Below, in pieces: positions 1-11,200 of a stretch of DNA of 64,000 nucleotides (positions are counted from its first letter, which is position 1; the number at the start of each line of letters is the position of its first letter). The notes below the pieces were generated by a model that ran no database searches, was not told the origin of the DNA, and was given only the letters and a program-made list of their open reading frames with translations. The translations under genes and the position numbers were made by a program. The stretch spans positions 37,284,518-37,348,517 of the forward strand of contig NC_087062.1 of assembly GCF_963678635.1 (NCBI RefSeq). Direction: 5' to 3'. This stretch comes from Symsagittifera roscoffensis (Eukaryota; Xenacoelomorpha; Acoela; Convolutidae).

Positions 1-81
1 GCCCAATTCAACACATAATAGCCCAACAAACCAACAAAATCCACAAAACCCAATTCAACACATAATAACCTAACAACCCAA

Positions 82-169
82 CATGGAAGACACATACGAA
101 CAAATTATAGAGCAACAACATACCACTAAATTTCGTTCTCAGAACAACCATCTTTTTAGCCCACGATGA
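82..169 (+). pseudogene. C-terminal tail of the env-like ORF (old element)
   Basis: The last ~28 codons before the TGA at 167-169 match the C terminus of the ORF that ends at 25415 in the young element (shared EQIIEQ and a final FSPR). The stop overlaps the ATG of the next ORF as ATGA at 166-169, exactly as in the young element. Only the tail survives here. Confidence 0.75.
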
Positions 170-1941
170 GCCGCCAAGTTGGATCCCTCCATCGATCAAT
201 TTACCAGCCAGCCAACCTCCAGAAAAATCTCCCCATCATCCCACTTTTTGCTCTCCCCCGACCTCAGTCACCTCATCATAACACTTCATCCAGCATTGAA
301 TCAGATTCTAATTACAACACCACAGTTTATAACACTATCTCCCAATTCTACAACTCCGATATCGAAACACCCGACGAATTTGACAATTATGAATCCAGTC
401 CAATTACATTTTCTCAATCTCCCTTTCAACTCATCCATTCCAAAGTCAAAATTGAACCCTCTTCCCCTCAGTCTCCCATTTCATATGTTACACCCACATA
501 TTCCCCTTTAACCAACGAGCCATCCGATAACAACGACCAAGATAACACACAAATATCACATGAACTTGATAACTTCATAACACTACAACAACAAGTACAA
601 CACCCTCAAACACTAACCATTCACCAACTCCCACGATCTATAACATCATCATCGAACCCATCAACCCCAACCCCCTCTTCAAATTATACACCTTCCCAAA
701 ACCCGACTTCCTCGTCAACCCCATCATCTAGTACCAACCGCGCTTATAGAACCTTTAAGAGAAAATTCCAAAATACCCCATTCCCATCTAACCGAGGAAC
801 ATCCACCACATTTGTCAATCATCCACTTCATACTAATACTTAACAATTCCTCCAAATCCGTCTACTTTTTTCCCTCAATATACGTACTTCCATTCAAACC
901 CCAATGATGAAAAACCCAATTATGTTAAGGAACAAGTTTTACACCCTACACTTACATGGACATCCTATTACCACTTTACTAACCCACTATCACTACCACA
1001 TTTTAACTCCCCTTATGAAAATGAAGTATGTAGCACCCAACTCTATCTCTTAACAACAGCACTAACCCCAAAACAATTTACGCAAACAGGCTACAGACGA
1101 TCACTAACGAAATTCACTGCACCTAAAGCTAATGATTATTCTATAGATTATTACGACCATAACATCATTCGACCTAATGAAGACCTCTTTCTAAATAACG
1201 ACCCATTTGCTAGTCCCCAATTTTTTCATCCAGACCCCATACACCTTCACTCTCAACATCTTGAATAAACAATATGACAACGTTATCTCAGTAGCACTAC
1301 GAAACATTTGTGCTTATGATTCATACTTTAACAAAATTAACCACTTTTCACTAACCTTTCATTTCCTCACACCCAAAGAACGTGATTTGCACTGTTCACA
1401 CGAAGTCATGTTACGAACTAAACAAACACATACATACACTTACTACAAATTCATTCAACACCATTACACCCTCAATACACCAGCACGACAACCTCACCAC
1501 CGATATCAATATATTAACTCTAAATACACATCACCATTTTTTCTTAACTTCACTTATTGTATTAAAGACACTAACTTACAAGGCACCATCCGAAATTATG
1601 ATCCCAACACCCAGATGTATATCTTTTGTCATCTAACCAAACTCCTAAATGTAGACGAATCCCGCCCACTAATTATCCCTCACGAATTCTTCCAGCTCGT
1701 TGAAGTCTCAATTCTAGAATTTATATATAACACTCGCTATAATCACAAAGTATGTAATCTTAATCAAAACACACCGTATGAACAATCACCTAACACTGAA
1801 GAGCACAACATAATTAAAGCACTCGAATTGCTTTGGCCACTTCTGCAAACTAAACACAACATTCATTTGCTAGCTAAACTACTAGCCTCATCTGATATCA
1901 TTCACGATGTTTTTCCCCATGGCTCCTTCACCGACGATTAG
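166..1941 (+). pseudogene. Broken copy of the element's last ORF (unknown function)
   Basis: This is the homolog of the ORF at 25412-27218. It starts with the same MSRQ/GSLHRS N terminus, continues through a Pro/Ser/Thr-rich segment, then a basic AYRTFKRKF motif, and ends with the conserved block containing [10 protein letters not shown] and a C-terminal HGSF/DD. A TAA at 841-843 stops the first part; homology continues in another frame to about 1210 and then returns to the original frame up to TAG at 1939-1941. At least two frameshifts plus a stop make it non-functional as read. No known family is recognised. Confidence 0.85.
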
Positions 1942-2021
1942 GTAATATGAATTCAATATTTCACTAATAAATTCAAACAACACTAACCATTATTGTTCAA
2001 TGTTTTCCTTTTTCTTTATAG
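1942..2021 (+). other. Intron directly after the last ORF (old element)
   Basis: GTAATA follows the TAG stop immediately and a pyrimidine-rich tract ends in TTTATAG at 2021, giving an 80-nt intron with a CACTAAC-type branch site. The young element has a 77-nt intron at the homologous place. Confidence 0.7.
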
Positions 2022-3522
2022 GCACAATCATCAATCATCTTTAAAACAAAAAGCAAAATAAAAAACAGAAATTTTTGATCAATTCATAAATTTCTATTAA
2101 CCTATCTAATAATTGAAGCAATAAAACTCTCTCGTACCAAGCAGTAAATTAATATATAAATTCTTTTCCCCAAAGCAGTAAATATTGATACAATTGAAAA
2201 TAAAATAATAATTTCAACCCGCAAATCAAGCAGTAAACTTCAAAATTTTCAAGTAGTCAATTAATGAAAATCGTTCATGAATTGCAGATAGCAGTACTAA
2301 CCTTTTTACAGACGCTTCTTTGTATACTCTCGCCCATAAATTCTATCCAAATTTGCATTACTCGCCCACAAAGAATTGTTTAAAATAATGAATTTAAGTT
2401 TCAACTTTCACTGATAACCACTCTATCAAGCTTTAACACGTTTCAAACTTTCCTTTAACCCGGTTGGAAAGGAATTATATAATAATCCAAACTAACCAAC
2501 GCAAGCTTACGAAACACCAGAAACCACAATCTAACAGCATGACCAAGAAAAGAAAACCCACGGTACCCAAACTGGATTAACACCAGCTTAAAACTAGATA
2601 AATTATTCTTTTGAAGACTTCTTTTATGTCTGAACACAAAAGATCAAAACACTAATAAGTCGAAAGACAAACCCAAAACAAACAATTTGATTTTTTTAAA
2701 AAAAGACATTACTAAGAAAAAAAAAGAAAACATTAATGATAAAGATAGCATGAAAGGTTGAACTAAAACAGGATCCTCCAAAAAGAGAGCACGAAATTAT
2801 ACCCTCACTTTTGGCCTAACACACCAGAAGAGGACGTCCTGAGCATGCTCTATAGCCGGCCTCACCCACCGTGCTACATACACGCTTTGTGACACCGACG
2901 ACACTATTTTTGACGGGAGTTACTCAAGTGTGAGTAGCTCTTAAAAATAACCGAACTTAATAATATAACGCTTTTGCGATAAAAACTAATACAAGATCAT
3001 GACTAAAAAACAAGATTAACAAAGATTTATATATGTAAATAATACAATGCAATATATAGATAATATACAGTCCAAACACGAGCAGCAACGAACTTGACAA
3101 CCCAATCACACTCCAACTACGGAATGGCAAAACCCACCTGACTTGCTGCCTACAATCACTACACTTAATGGATTTGAAGTACGACTTGGCATCGCAGCAA
3201 AGGAAACCCATTGCAAACAGAACAATGGCCATCTCGATGTTCAAATATACGTACAGATCCAAGTCACCAGGAACTGCATCTAAAGACGAACCACATGCCG
3301 TTCCCAGACGAGAGTGAGAATAACAATGTTACTATCTACCAGATCAACACTCATCACAACTGATCAGAATCATGATACGATCTCCCGAAATGACCGTAAT
3401 GACAAATCTTCGTCCAAACCAGAAAAAACAATATGCTCGCAACCTCTAAAAAAACACCACCATCCATCATCCACTACAATGAAGAACATTGGAAAACTAA
3501 AACTCTGTAAACCCCGGATGGG
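2022..3522 (+). other. Non-coding tail of the old element
   Basis: About 1.5 kb without a credible ORF, aligning in blocks with 27299-28813. Conserved landmarks are a GCAGTA motif repeated at about 2140, 2175, 2230 and 2291, a hairpin around CCCGGTTGGAAAGG near 2450-2475, two adjacent perfect 10-bp palindromes (AGGACGTCCT at 2831-2840, GAGCATGCTC at 2841-2850), and a hairpin at 2917-2940 just after a run of T. A short purine stretch GGATGGG precedes the LTR. Confidence 0.7.
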
Positions 3523-3901
3523 TGGAACCAGATCTAAACTAGTATTTATCATTGGTTATTATTATGATATTTTATCTCTATAAAATATTAACTACTAACC
3601 AATCATACTCCATCAAGCTAACAACCTATTTATTTGTCAAGAGTTGAAACTACTTGTAGTTTCAACACCAGAACAATTTGAAATAAACTTAGAAAACAGT
3701 TGTTCTCATTCTGGAACTAACTCACGTAAACCGGTGTACACTAGATCTATTGAGACTAGGAGATATAAGAGTAAGATTAGGATCGGTTTTAGACTAAGAA
3801 GTTGCACGAATATATCCGGCCGAAAATAAGATAGCGTGACGAGCAGACGATGTACCCTATCTGAAATTACTCTATGAGTACAGTACATAGTACCTAACTC
3901 A
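3523..3901 (+). repeat. 3' LTR of the old element
   Basis: Begins TGGAACC and ends CTAACTCA like the 410-bp LTRs of the young element, with a clearly alignable core (for example GAAGTTGCACGAAT and GGCCGAAAATAAGATAGCGTGACGA-type sequence). It is about 379 bp and carries many substitutions and deletions. An 11-bp perfect inverted repeat at 3643-3666 corresponds to the 13-bp one in the young LTR. Confidence 0.85.
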
Positions 3902-3926
3902 AAACTGCGATTTATTCAAACATTCA

Positions 3927-5470
3927 ATGGCCCGGTCATTTCGATCTTTCCATTGCGGTCTGCTGTTTTCGATCAATTCGGAGTCCCAAATGATTGAAGA
4001 TCTGAAATGGGCATGTCATATGGGAGTTTACTCAAAGAGAGTGGGAGCTTTCAAATGGCGTCTCCAGTTTCGATACAAAACAACGTATCCTTATTTGGAT
4101 TTGAACCGGTTTTTGCTGGATTTAAAAATAAAAAGATAAATGATGAAGTTAATTACAGATCGAAAGACTTGGAACAAAATATAAACAGCGCAAGTTGCGT
4201 ACCAGTCAAATTTGTATTCGAACCCGCGATTCAACTGTGCGATGGAAAAACTCAAGTGAACTTGCAAAACGTTTTCCATGAGATTTGAAACGCAACTTGG
4301 GAGCAAATGGTTGAGATTCTAACATTTCCAGCTATCCATATTTTCACATACAAAACAGTTCTTCTTGTATGGGCAATCTGTCTCAGAAAGCAGTACGTAT
4401 AGACACCATAACTTCAACTATTTCTTCAAAAATACGTCTTTTGTAAACACGCACTTAAATCTGATGGTTTATGACCAAAATGATTCAGTGGCCCAAAAAA
4501 TATCCTTCAAACAATCCGAGAATCCTGTCGGCTCTCCTAGTGAATGGTTTTGGTTTGATCTAGTGGAATATGCATCATCATGGAATATATCCGAAAGAAA
4601 ATTTTGGCCTATGGCAGAATTCCAAGCTTACGGCAAAAATTTGGCCTGGAAAGGTAAGATTTTACAGGGTTCCGATTGTTTAAAAACTATCGGTTTGATG
4701 TTAATAACTTGTAGCTATGATGGCCACTGTTCTATAGACAAGAAAACTACCGATTTTTGCAAAATCTTTTACAGCATGGAACCAAACGGTAATTTCACTA
4801 AAAACTTTGCACTATCGATTAAAATCGAATTGCATGCTACAGGTCGAGGGATCGTTTGGCAAACTGTTTCAGCCGACGCTTTCTGCGGTATTGAACTGTA
4901 TCAGTTCTTTCAATATGGCAACACTTCAGCAGCTCATGATATGATTCCGACACCCGACCAGTCTCGTTTCTACCTTACCCTAATATAATGCAGTTACTGA
5001 ACGATTCAAATGTGATTAGAATTCAGATATTTGATATGGAAGGTGTGAACATTGTGAAGGAAGTCCTTTTTAACGGCAACAGCTCGGACGAGACTTCGTG
5101 GTTTAATTTCGGAGCAGTGACAGAGTCTTCTGATTGGGCAATTGAGAACTCCGGTTGGGCTCCTGATTTCTACCGGGAAATTCCAGAAGGAAATTTGTCT
5201 AAATCTCCTATGTTGTACTTTCTAGCAGGATATCATAACAACTCTATTTGTAAACAGAGGAGGTACTTTTTTGCTCTCCGATCTATACATACGACAAACC
5301 CAGTACTGAACGACTGTTTCTGGAATTTTTGGTGGAAGGGAATGGAACCTGACTTGGCTGATACTGTCTTTTTGAAACCACCAGCCATCTACTACTCGCC
5401 GGAAGAAAACGCTGCTCCGAAGGAAATGTTGCGTCTGGGAGGTAAAATAGAAATTCAAAATAAAGTGTGA
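3927..5470 (+). pseudogene. Broken ORF with a duplicated W-rich domain, unknown family
   Basis: Two ORFs (about 4323-4988 and 4988-5470) lie just right of the old LTR. Both contain the same kind of unit: a V/IxIFD or VYD strand, a polar loop, W-F-x-F, then SSW/SDW-x-I and an FWP/GWAP motif about 60 residues on, so the region looks like two copies of one domain. The first ORF's TAA overlaps the second ORF's ATG (TAATG at 4986-4990), and the second domain's start is in frame with the upstream sequence of another frame, which suggests a one-base indel. Potential N-glycosylation sites (NFT, NSS, NLS) occur. Shorter ORFs at 3927-4288 could be further upstream pieces. I do not recognise the family; a degenerate gene or gene fragment is the best reading, but a multi-exon gene is possible. 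Confidence 0.45.
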
Positions 5471-5639
5471 TTGATAATATGGATCTTGTTAGCCAACTGC
5501 TTCTCCCCCACCTTCATCATACCGACTAAATTATTTCCAGTCCGCTCATTAATAAATTTGAGCCCGCGCCAAAAAAAAACAATTTTTCGGGAAACAACCC
5601 AAAAAATCCTATAAACGTCATTACTGGTCTATGTTCAAA
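5471..5639. other. No feature seen
   Basis: Short intergenic stretch after the broken ORF; I see nothing in it beyond a run of A. Confidence 0.5.
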
Positions 5640-7130
5640 ATTTATGCGCGGTATATTATCCGCAGTCAAAGTTGTTGAAAATTGAATTGAGGTAAGCTAA
5701 GTGGTCTTATTAATATCATAAACGTCTCAAATATTAACACTTTGATAGTACCAGCCTTAATTTTGTAGTTCGTCAATATTTCTTATACCGAAAACGATTC
5801 GAGACCAGTTAAAGGGCCCTGATACGAGCAGTCTTGTCTCTCTATCTGCTCTAATAACATTAAAATATCATTAGACAGATGTCACTTTAATGTCAAATTT
5901 TGATAGTATGACACGCCAAAATACACAGGTTGCTTTTTCGCAGCATCGAGCCGTTTCCAATAAAAAACTTCATTGAATGAAGCAAAAACACTCATTTAAA
6001 ACTTGTTGGCTTTTGTTCGGCAAAACTCAAAAAATATGTTTTTGTTCAATTTTGTTTTTTGCTGTTTGATTTTTTATTTTTTGTTCCGACTTTCGATACG
6101 AAAGTAACGGAATATTTGTGCTCAGGGTGGGTTTTTTACTTCAGACAAACTTCGAATTTTTAACTAGCCATTTTGACGGATTTTTTTTAATGTAACATTC
6201 AAAAGGTATTGTTGTCCTGAGCTTAAACTTGAAAAGATAGTACGCCTGTGATAATTCTTCGTAAAGTTATGGGCGATTAAAATTGCCATTTTGGCCAATT
6301 TTGGACAACTAACGCTCGATATATTTTGCGCTATTAAAGCGTAAGCGGAGATTTAATCCGTCTTAGAAATTGTTCCAAACTGGTTGAAGGAAGCTCATTT
6401 GCCATAGTTGATTCGTTAAAAGGAGCAAAATCTATCTTTTTGTAATTTACATGGCGTGTGGGGGGGGGGATGATTTTCATAAAAATTTTCAAATTTTTTT
6501 ATTACAATTTTTTTTTATTACTGCTCCATAAACCTTAAGAGGGCGTCGGAACATTCAGCGCTTTGCCCTGATACGAGCAGTTTTGTTTAATTTGACAAGA
6601 AAGGATGGAATGTTTGGGCTCGGGGTGGTTCTTTCTCCAGAAAAATTTCAAATTTTTAATTGAAAATTTCTGGCAGAATTTTTGAATCCACTGAAACGGT
6701 TTTTTGTCTTGAGCTCAAATTTAAAAAAATGCAGTATTGATCATTTTCTTGAAATTTTGGGGGTTTAAAGATTGCCAATATGGCCATATTGGCCAATTTG
6801 GGACAACTAACGCGCGTTATATTTCGTGCTATAAACGCGTAAGCGGGGATTTCATCCGTCTTAGAAATCGTTTCAAATTGGATTGAGGCATGCTATTTAG
6901 TCTCATTATTACTTTGCTGTATGCGAAATAGTTGTTTTTGTACTTTACATAGCTTGAGTAGGTGGGGTTGGTCTTCAATAATATATGGAAAAAAAACTTC
7001 TTTCATTTTTTTTGAAACATTCATCACTTTGTTTTTAAAGCGAACACTGCTTCATAGACCGTAAAATGTAGTCGGAACGTACAGGGCTTCTTCCTGATAC
7101 GAGCAGGCTCGTTTTTACCACTTTTTCAAA
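5640..7130. repeat. Degenerate tandem repeats of ~500 bp units
   Basis: The 13-mer CTGATACGAGCAG occurs at about 5819, 6568 and 7093, each time after a GTCGGAAC/TTTGCC-like context in the last two. The block GACAACTAACGC followed by a sequence ending in CCGTCTTAGAAAT recurs at about 6302 and 6800. The order of blocks is kept, so these are diverged tandem units of roughly 500-530 bp (the first spacing is longer). No ORF is supported. Confidence 0.6.
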
Positions 7131-7743
7131 ACTATTCAATTGTTTTTTTTTTCTGTTGGCCATGTTTTGAATTTTTATTGCAAACTGAATCAAAATTGAT
7201 AGGACTTCAAATGATGTTTGTCGACTAGCTCAGGGGGTTGGTGATACCTTATTCGATTTTCAGTGTCAAAAAATCAAAATTCAAAGTTTATTCTCAAATT
7301 CGATGATCACAACAAAAAAAATAACAAGATTTTCATAAAACTCAAAATATTTTTTTTATAACCTGGAAATCATCCATTTATTTTTTAACAGAAAGGTTTT
7401 CATTTGCACATAAAACAAAAAAATGCAAGCTAAGTTTTCCGACAGCAGTGGTCGCAAATTAATTTAAAGTTCAAGTACAGTTATTTTCATGACCGCTTTT
7501 CATAGAATGCTTGAAACTCATATATCATTTGACATTCCCATTTCGACGTCAGTTAGCTACCTTGTGCTTAGCTTTAAAAATGAAGCTTCGCTCTTACGGA
7601 TGAAACAAAAACCAGATGGATTCAATATTTTCAGTGAAAAATTTAAGTGAAAAAAAAACCAATGATGTTTAATGAGAAAAGGGTTCTTTTGGTTTTCAAA
7701 GCAATGTGCAGAAAACCAATGAAATTCTCATTCGTTTTATATT

Positions 7744-7834
7744 ATTATTGCGGTTTCCAGAAATGATAAAATCTCTCAATAATTTTTTCTTATTGTGGTT
7801 TCCAGAAATGATAAAATCTCTCAATAATTTTTTC
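7744..7834. repeat. Two-copy 45-bp tandem duplication
   Basis: A 45-bp unit containing GGTTTCCAGAAATGATAAAA is present twice head to tail, nearly identical, about 50 bp downstream (in gene terms) of the stop codon of SLC34 gene A, so it probably lies in that gene's 3' UTR or flank. Confidence 0.75.
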
Positions 7835-7886
7835 AAAAAATATTCTCTTTTTTGACTGATAACCAATAATAAAACGAAGTATTTTC

Positions 7887-8288
7887 CTATAAGTTTTCAT
7901 CACAGCTAGTTTTATCATAAGCAGGAAAATTAGACGTCATGAAACTTTCTTTATTGCTCTCTTTTTTCAGAACATGTTTTATGGATTTGATCATTTTGTC
8001 GTAAGGTTCCAGCGATCTTAGCCACATCGGCAGGAAATCCCAAGTCTTGAGAAACGTCGGCAAGTATCCCTTCGACTTTTCTGAGTTCTGTGCTATGTTG
8101 ACAAATATTATTACAGCAATCGATGCAACTAAAGGTCCTCCGACACAGTAGAGAGTTAGAGTTCCCGCCCATGAGAGAAGGAAGACAAAAGAGGGTGCAA
8201 TTAGGAACATGCCGATGAGGTAGACCAGGGCGAACCATCTGTAGTCGGCTGTTATTCTGCCCAGTTGTCTTGCCAGCCAGAGAGGGAG
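7887..8288 (-). CDS. SLC34 A, last coding exon
   Basis: 402 nt including TAG. Starts [10 protein letters not shown] after an AG acceptor, continues through YRWFALVYL and a final membrane segment, and ends in a ~50-residue cytosolic tail finishing DENL. The paralog's exon is 405 nt. Confidence 0.93.
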   Translation of the reverse strand, partial: LPLWLARQLGRITADYRWFALVYLIGMFLIAPSFVFLLSWAGTLTLYCVGGPLVASIAVIIFVNIAQNSEKSKGYLPTFLKTWDFLPMWLRSLEPYDKMIKSIKHVLKKESNKESFMTSNFPAYDKTSCDENL

Positions 8289-11200
8289 CTGAAACATCAA
8301 TTTGTACATCAAATCAATTTAAACATATTTAATACAGTATAAAAAAAAAAAAAAATTTTTTTCTCTCTGAACACTTGTAGTTTGAAAAATTTGAGAGATT
8401 GAAAAGTGCATAGTTATTTTCAAAAGTTTCAAAAAGTCTTGAGCAATTTTTCATGCCTTGAGACGAATTCCTCATGCTAATTTCAAAAACTTCTCATAAA
8501 ATAGTTATATCAAAGAGCTTTTTGATAGCTGTACTAAAATTGGCTGTTACTTCGTTAAAATAATTATTATCACGCACTGCATTCGAAACAAACTCAAGCA
8601 CATAAGAAAAAACTTTAAGAAAATGAAAAACTTGAAGCGGGTTTTTACTTTTCTAAGAAGAGGCACAGGGTACCATAAAATGAAACCACTGAGATTAAAC
8701 AACAGATGACACAAGGCAATCTGAAGCGAAACATTCAAGTTCTCATTGGCGAATGCTGCCAGAATCCCAGTTCCAGTGGTACCCAAGTTGGATCCCAGGG
8801 TGAGGGGGAAGATTGTCTCCAACTCCAAGACTCCGATTCCAACCAGAGGGGTGAGGGTGGAAGTGAAGATGGAACTGCTCTGGATGACCACTGTCAGAAG
8901 AGCGCCAATGATTGCAGCCACATAGCCTAAAATTAAGGAAAGTTGATGACAAGACAATGAACAATTTTGAAAGCATAGCTGAGCAAGGATACCCGGTTAC
9001 TAGCAGAGTAAGTTCCCTACTTTCCTATTTTTTGAAAAATATGAGACCAAGAAAAGTCAAAAAACGGAAAAATAATTGATTTTAGTTTGACAAGATTTGA
9101 TAGATGAGTCAGAAGAATCAAATAATAATCGCTAAAATGTTTTAAGATTTCCACAAGAATTAGACTGGAAGTTCAGGCTGAAAACGATATTTTTTTTCGA
9201 TATTGAAGCTTTTTCGATTTTTTTTTGGAATTTAAATCACAGTTGACAAGCTGATCCCCAATTGAATCTCTGTGAGATTTCTCCGAGGTATTCAAAAAGG
9301 GTCAGAAAAAACACTCTCCATTCGCCAATAAAGATCAGGCACTCTGAAAAAAATATCGACGGAAATTAGACAAAATTGAAAACTTTGAAATATTTTTTGA
9401 GTATTTCGAGTATAATATGGAGTATGTTTTATAACATAAACAGCTGATTACGGCACCTTTTAATAAAAATTTTGAAACACCAGTTTTTTAGAGAATCTTT
9501 AAAAAAAACAGTACTTTTGTTGCACTTACTTTTTCCTAGATTGAATCGAAGTTTCCTACTCACCTGTAAGGAATCCGAATGGTTTCGGCAGTTGTGAGTT
9601 GACAGTTTTCTTGATGATGTCCGAAATGTAGTGAGAGAAGAGCAACCTGAGTACTTTTACGAGGAGTACCAGACAGACACAGAGACACACGATGGACAAA
9701 ACTAGAACACTGGCTCCACTGGCTGAGTCAGACCAGTTCAGAAGATTGAAGAGAGCCTTGCCTGCAAAATAAGATTTGTTAAAATGGGTTTAAGAAAATA
9801 GATCTTATGGGGTTATAATTGCTACGGGAGTTCGGTTTGAAATGCAAGTAGATTCTATTTGAGCAGATATAGATAGCAAACAAGGCCTTGGTAAAATCGC
9901 TCGAAAAAATATTTTTCTAGTTTCGCAGTTTTTGAAGAAACTTTCCGTTTGAATAAACACAGAAAACAAAAAAGTGCCTTACATGGTTCATGATGTTGTT
10001 TCTCTCCACAATCGCTCTTCAAAATCCGAGAGCTTGTATTGGAGCTAACCTAAGCAATAGAAAAACAAGGTTAGCCGGCTGGTGTGCAAGTAGTACAGAA
10101 TGTTCAGACTATATTCTTGAAAAAATTAGTTTTTTTCAATTGAATGTCGTTTTTTTTGGCACGTGGTTTGATAAAAAATATTAGACGAAATCCTATCCTA
10201 AAACGTAAACCAATTCGACACTCTTTGAAAAACTGGCAAGATGGACAACAATTTTAGTCAAAAAATGACTAGAAAAACAAAACAAAATCGTAAAAAAAAG
10301 TTTAAAAACTTTTCTGGAACCTGATCTAAACTACATTTTATGATTGGATAAATTAGATATTTTACCAATGTAAAGTATTTAATATTAACCAATCATAATC
10401 CATCTAACTAACAATCCACTTATTTGTAAGTGCTGAAATTACTTGTAATTTCAGCACCAGAGAGATTTGAATTTAACTTAGAAATTAGTTGACTCTCCAA
10501 GAAGACTTCAGCAACCGCAATAAACCAGTATACCCTAGATCTATTGAGCATAGCAGAGACTAGTTAAACAACCTGAGACTAGATAGTATAAGAGTAAGAT
10601 TAGGATTGGTATTAGACTAAGAAGTTGCACGAATCTATCCGGCCGAAAATAAGATAGCGTGACGAGCAGACGGTGTACCCTATCCGAAATTACTCTATGA
10701 GTTATACACCTTGGTCCTAACTCATCTGGTGCGACCATAAGTCTCGAACAAGACCTTAATAGCTTAGAATTAACCAATAATAGATTAGAATTTAGACAAA
10801 ACATTTACAAAATGTTATACGACAATAATTTAATCGAAATGTCTCTACGACTCAATAGATCAGAGCCAATATTCCGAACGATAACAGAACTACCCGGAAT
10901 TGCAAGAAGACCTCGAACCAGAGACGACATACGACAAAGTAGAAACTTACCTTATAGTTATATGATAGTTCGGCAAAAGCCAACACAAACTTTTGTATTT
11001 AGAATACTACTAGCAATGAATTTAGATTTTCATTTGCAAACATAAAATCTTGAAGTCAATCTTCAAAATCATTTCAGGCGCTAAACCAAATTATTAATAT
11101 ACAATAACGATTGATAAGGAGATCTCAGATCGTTTTCCTAAATTCTGCAGTAATATACAAAACATGTTTGAAAAATATTTATTGAAAAATCAAAATAAAA

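Larger units (their letters stand above)
1..3901 (+). mobile_element. 3' part of an old, degenerate LTR retroelement related to the 18.9-kb element
   Basis: From about position 82 to 3901 this stretch parallels 25.3-29.2 kb of the complete element in the same order: end of the env-like ORF, ATGA overlap, unknown ORF, short intron, long non-coding tail, 3' LTR. The coding part has a premature stop and frameshifts and the LTR is clearly diverged, so this is an older, separate insertion whose 5' portion lies outside the window. Positions 1-82 contain an imperfect ~50-bp direct repeat (CCCAATTCAACACATAATA twice). Similarity to the young element is judged by eye from aligned blocks. Confidence 0.9.

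Noticed and set aside
10812-11045. 77-codon ORF in the retroelement leader
   Set aside because: Short, with no conserved motif and no relative for comparison; leaders of this length often contain such ORFs.
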